From assembly GCA_016869715.1 (NCBI GenBank), contig VGDM01000010.1, forward strand, positions 1 through 64,000: a stretch of DNA of 64,000 bases, written 5' to 3'. The notes beneath the pieces were generated by a model. It saw only the letters and a program-made list of their open reading frames with translations, was not told where the DNA came from and searched no databases. Positions 62,523 through 64,000 of this stretch are shown one piece after another. Position 1 is the first letter of the stretch; every line of letters begins with the position of its first letter. Origin of the DNA: Alphaproteobacteria bacterium (lineage in GTDB: Bacteria > Pseudomonadota > Alphaproteobacteria > Acetobacterales > Acetobacteraceae). Made by a program: the position numbers and the translations under genes.

Positions 62523-62890
62523 GAAAACTCTCTCCTCAATTCTGTGTGACGGACTTGCTGCCCCATGGAAGCCAACCGTTTCAGGGTACTTGACCCAGAT
62601 CAATAGCGCCTTGGCATTTTCGCGCCACAAGAATCGGGCGGGCGGCGCGATTTTCCGCCCGGTTTGATAGCTTCTCCTCCTTAGACGAGAGACTCTGACG
62701 GGGCGGAGTCCCCCAACCGCGCCGTATTTTTTGCCTTCGGCACGGGATGTGTTATGTATTGCGAACGGTTTCGAGAGTGCTTTCTTTCCGAATTACCGCC
62801 GCGGCCGCCTGCGCTGCCAGGCGTCTGGCCTGCGCGCCCATCTGGCGGCCGCGCCAGCATTGCCCCGCCACCCTGAGCCGGACCTCACCC
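62523..62890. other. 368-bp non-coding interval between phaB and the ACT-like gene
   Basis: I see no convincing gene. Hairpins are present: GGGCGG with CCGCCC around 62637-62660, and GACTC with GAGTC near 62691-62710. A candidate plus-strand promoter lies at 62731-62758. The interval probably holds the phaB promoter and leader on the minus strand and the ACT-like gene promoter on the plus strand. Confidence 0.4.
62731..62758 (+). promoter_or_regulatory. Candidate promoter for the ACT-like gene
   Basis: TTGCCT (62731-62736) and TATGTA (62753-62758) are 16 bp apart, preceded by a T-rich stretch. Spacing is one base short of optimal and the leader would be about 125 nt, so the call is weak. Confidence 0.3.
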
Positions 62891-63166
62891 ATGCTATCGA
62901 GCCCTTTGCCCACGCGCTTTGATCTGCGCGCCGAATCCAGCCCCGGCCTGCTGCCGCGGCTTTTGCAGCCCTTCGCCAAGCGCAACGTGACGCCTGATTC
63001 TTTCCAGGTCCGCCAAGGGATCGAGGAAATGGAAATCACTATCGCCTGCCAGGATCTTGAACCCGGCGTGGCGGTGCTGATTGCGGGTAACCTCGGCCAG
63101 GTGATTGGCGTGAGCCGCGTTCTGGTAACGCCCAGCGATCAGGCACGGCAATATTCGCTCGGTTAG
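62891..63166 (+). CDS. Small ACT-domain-like protein
   Basis: 91 residues from ATG 62891; an open frame extends upstream to 62747 without similarity. TRFDLRAESSPGLLPRLLQPFAKRN resembles the start of an ACT domain, where a Gly-containing loop binds an amino acid between two subunits. The ending QVIGVSRVLV is the last strand. Such stand-alone ACT proteins include IlvM-like regulatory subunits, but no acetolactate synthase gene is nearby. It could be a regulatory or sensor protein. Confidence 0.6.
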   Translation: MLSSPLPTRFDLRAESSPGLLPRLLQPFAKRNVTPDSFQVRQGIEEMEITIACQDLEPGVAVLIAGNLGQVIGVSRVLVTPSDQARQYSLG

Positions 63167-63178
63167 GTCAACCAAAGC

Positions 63179-64000
63179 CTATCCCGGCACCCTGATCCGC
63201 GCCCGCAGCCCACCCAAGGGGCTGTCGTCCAGAAAAACATCGCCGCCATGCGCGCGGGCAATATCGCGCGCAATGGCAAGCCCAAGCCCTGTGCCACCCC
63301 CTGAAAGGCTGGTGAAAGGCTTGAAGGCGTCTTCACGCGATACCGCCGGAATGCCTGGCCCATCATCATCAATTGCAATATCCGCCCAAATACCATTTTG
63401 GCCGCGCGGCTGTTTGGCAAGGGTCACGGTCACGCGCGAGGCATGCTTGCGTGCATTATGCAGCAAATTGCCAAAACATCGCCGCATTGCTCCGGCACGG
63501 AGTTCCATCAGGAGCGATTCCGGCCCCACAAAAGGTATAGCTGCGCCACCACGCGCCTGTTGCGCAACAACACCGCGCAGCAAAGCGGCAAGGTCGGTTT
63601 CTTCGGGTTGTTCCACGCCCTCACCGCGCGCAAAGGCAAGGTAGACGCCAATCAGCCGATCCATTTCCTCGACATCTTCCGCCATGGCTGCGGCATCGTC
63701 GCGCGCGGCTTCCGGCAGCATGGCAAGCCCAAGCCGTAGTCGCGTGAGAGGTGTGCGCAAATCATGACTGATGCCAGCCAGCATTTCCGTCCGGCTATCC
63801 ACAAAACGGCTGATGCGTTCTTCCATGCGGTTGAAGGCCGTGGCCGCCTGCCGCACCTCAGCGGCACCTTCCGGCTTCATCGGCCCCACCGTACGCCCTA
63901 TGCCGAAAGCCTCGGCAGCGGCAGTAATCTTGCGTAGCGCGCGTACCTGATTGCGCATGAAAATCGCCGCCACCAGGAACAGCAGCAGCGATGATCCCAC
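63179..64000 (-). CDS. Sensor histidine kinase, C-terminal part (5' end beyond the window)
   Basis: 273 residues are visible and the frame is open at the right edge. The visible order is the end of a membrane segment (LLLFLVAAIFMRNQ), a HAMP linker, the dimerisation/phosphoacceptor box AGISHDLRTPLTRLRLGLAM with the phospho-His, the N box FGNLLHNARKHA, G1 IDDDGPGIP and the G2 region GGGTGLGLAIARDIARAHGG. This is an EnvZ-like kinase. The response regulator would be expected upstream, outside the window. The signal is unknown. Confidence 0.9.
   Translation of the reverse strand: MGSSLLLFLVAAIFMRNQVRALRKITAAAEAFGIGRTVGPMKPEGAAEVRQAATAFNRMEERISRFVDSRTEMLAGISHDLRTPLTRLRLGLAMLPEAARDDAAAMAEDVEEMDRLIGVYLAFARGEGVEQPEETDLAALLRGVVAQQARGGAAIPFVGPESLLMELRAGAMRRCFGNLLHNARKHASRVTVTLAKQPRGQNGIWADIAIDDDGPGIPAVSREDAFKPFTSLSGGGTGLGLAIARDIARAHGGDVFLDDSPLGGLRARIRVPG

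Overview
The window reads as part of a chromosome from a GC-rich alphaproteobacterium, most likely Rhodospirillales and plausibly Acetobacteraceae. The pointers are repeated Bug/TctC-type tricarboxylate receptors, a CaiB family CoA transferase, PhaB, a bactofilin, a DUF3576 lipoprotein and an AcpXL/LpxXL lipid A acyl chain locus. The genus is inferred, not demonstrated. Most genes favour GAT over GAC for Asp. One alpha/beta hydrolase (24576-25466) clearly does not.

Layout. 1-125 is the end of an IS3-family element, followed by about 500 bp of mostly non-coding DNA. 629-5608 is a four-gene minus-strand operon (Bug receptor, GMC oxidoreductase, quinone oxidoreductase-like, MFS exporter), divergent from a CoA transferase. 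6802-11532 holds an SMP-30 protein divergent from hyuB-hyuA. 11541-15963 has an AEC carrier, a bactofilin with a broken neighbour, an EI24 protein and adenosine kinase. 16136-19159 has typA, an AT-rich stretch with one small exported protein, and a DUF1185 protein. 19396-23653 has threonine aldolase, a galactose-dehydrogenase-like enzyme and a frameshifted pbpC. 23716-26658 is a MoxR/VWA pair split by an alpha/beta hydrolase. 26705-31857 has a serine-glyoxylate-type aminotransferase, an ADP-forming acyl-CoA synthetase, a hydroxyacid dehydrogenase and an SDR. tRNA-Leu(CAA) and tRNA-His(GTG) follow. 32198-40629 mixes transport, racemase, Bug, rubredoxin, DinB, GNAT and two paralogous aminotransferases. 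40700-45428 is a PotFGHI-type polyamine ABC operon flanked by two lipoproteins. 45495-51973 carries a broken MaoC/phosphate acyltransferase gene and then a complete six-gene very-long-chain fatty acid locus (acpXL, fabZXL, fabF2XL, fabF1XL, adh2XL, lpxXL). 52072-54062 has copper-related genes and two decayed genes. 54075-63166 has thpR, tesA/ybbA/ybbP, a deaminase, a lipoprotein, a BI-1 protein, YCII and CMD proteins, phaB and a small ACT-like protein. The window ends inside a sensor histidine kinase.

How the genes work together. The clearest pathway is 46850-51973. An ACP, a dehydratase, one catalytic and one Cys-less ketosynthase, a reductase-like enzyme and an acyltransferase should together build and attach a very long acyl chain to lipid A. 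The 26705-31081 genes fit glyoxylate/serine/hydroxypyruvate and acyl-CoA metabolism.

An unusual property is the number of broken reading frames. There are in-frame stops at 11646, 13157, 45621, 45807, 53209 and 53991, and frameshifts near 23004-23015 and 53253. In most cases the same frame, or a shifted frame, continues with recognisable family sequence. This means either active gene decay or errors in the underlying sequence, and the text alone cannot separate the two.
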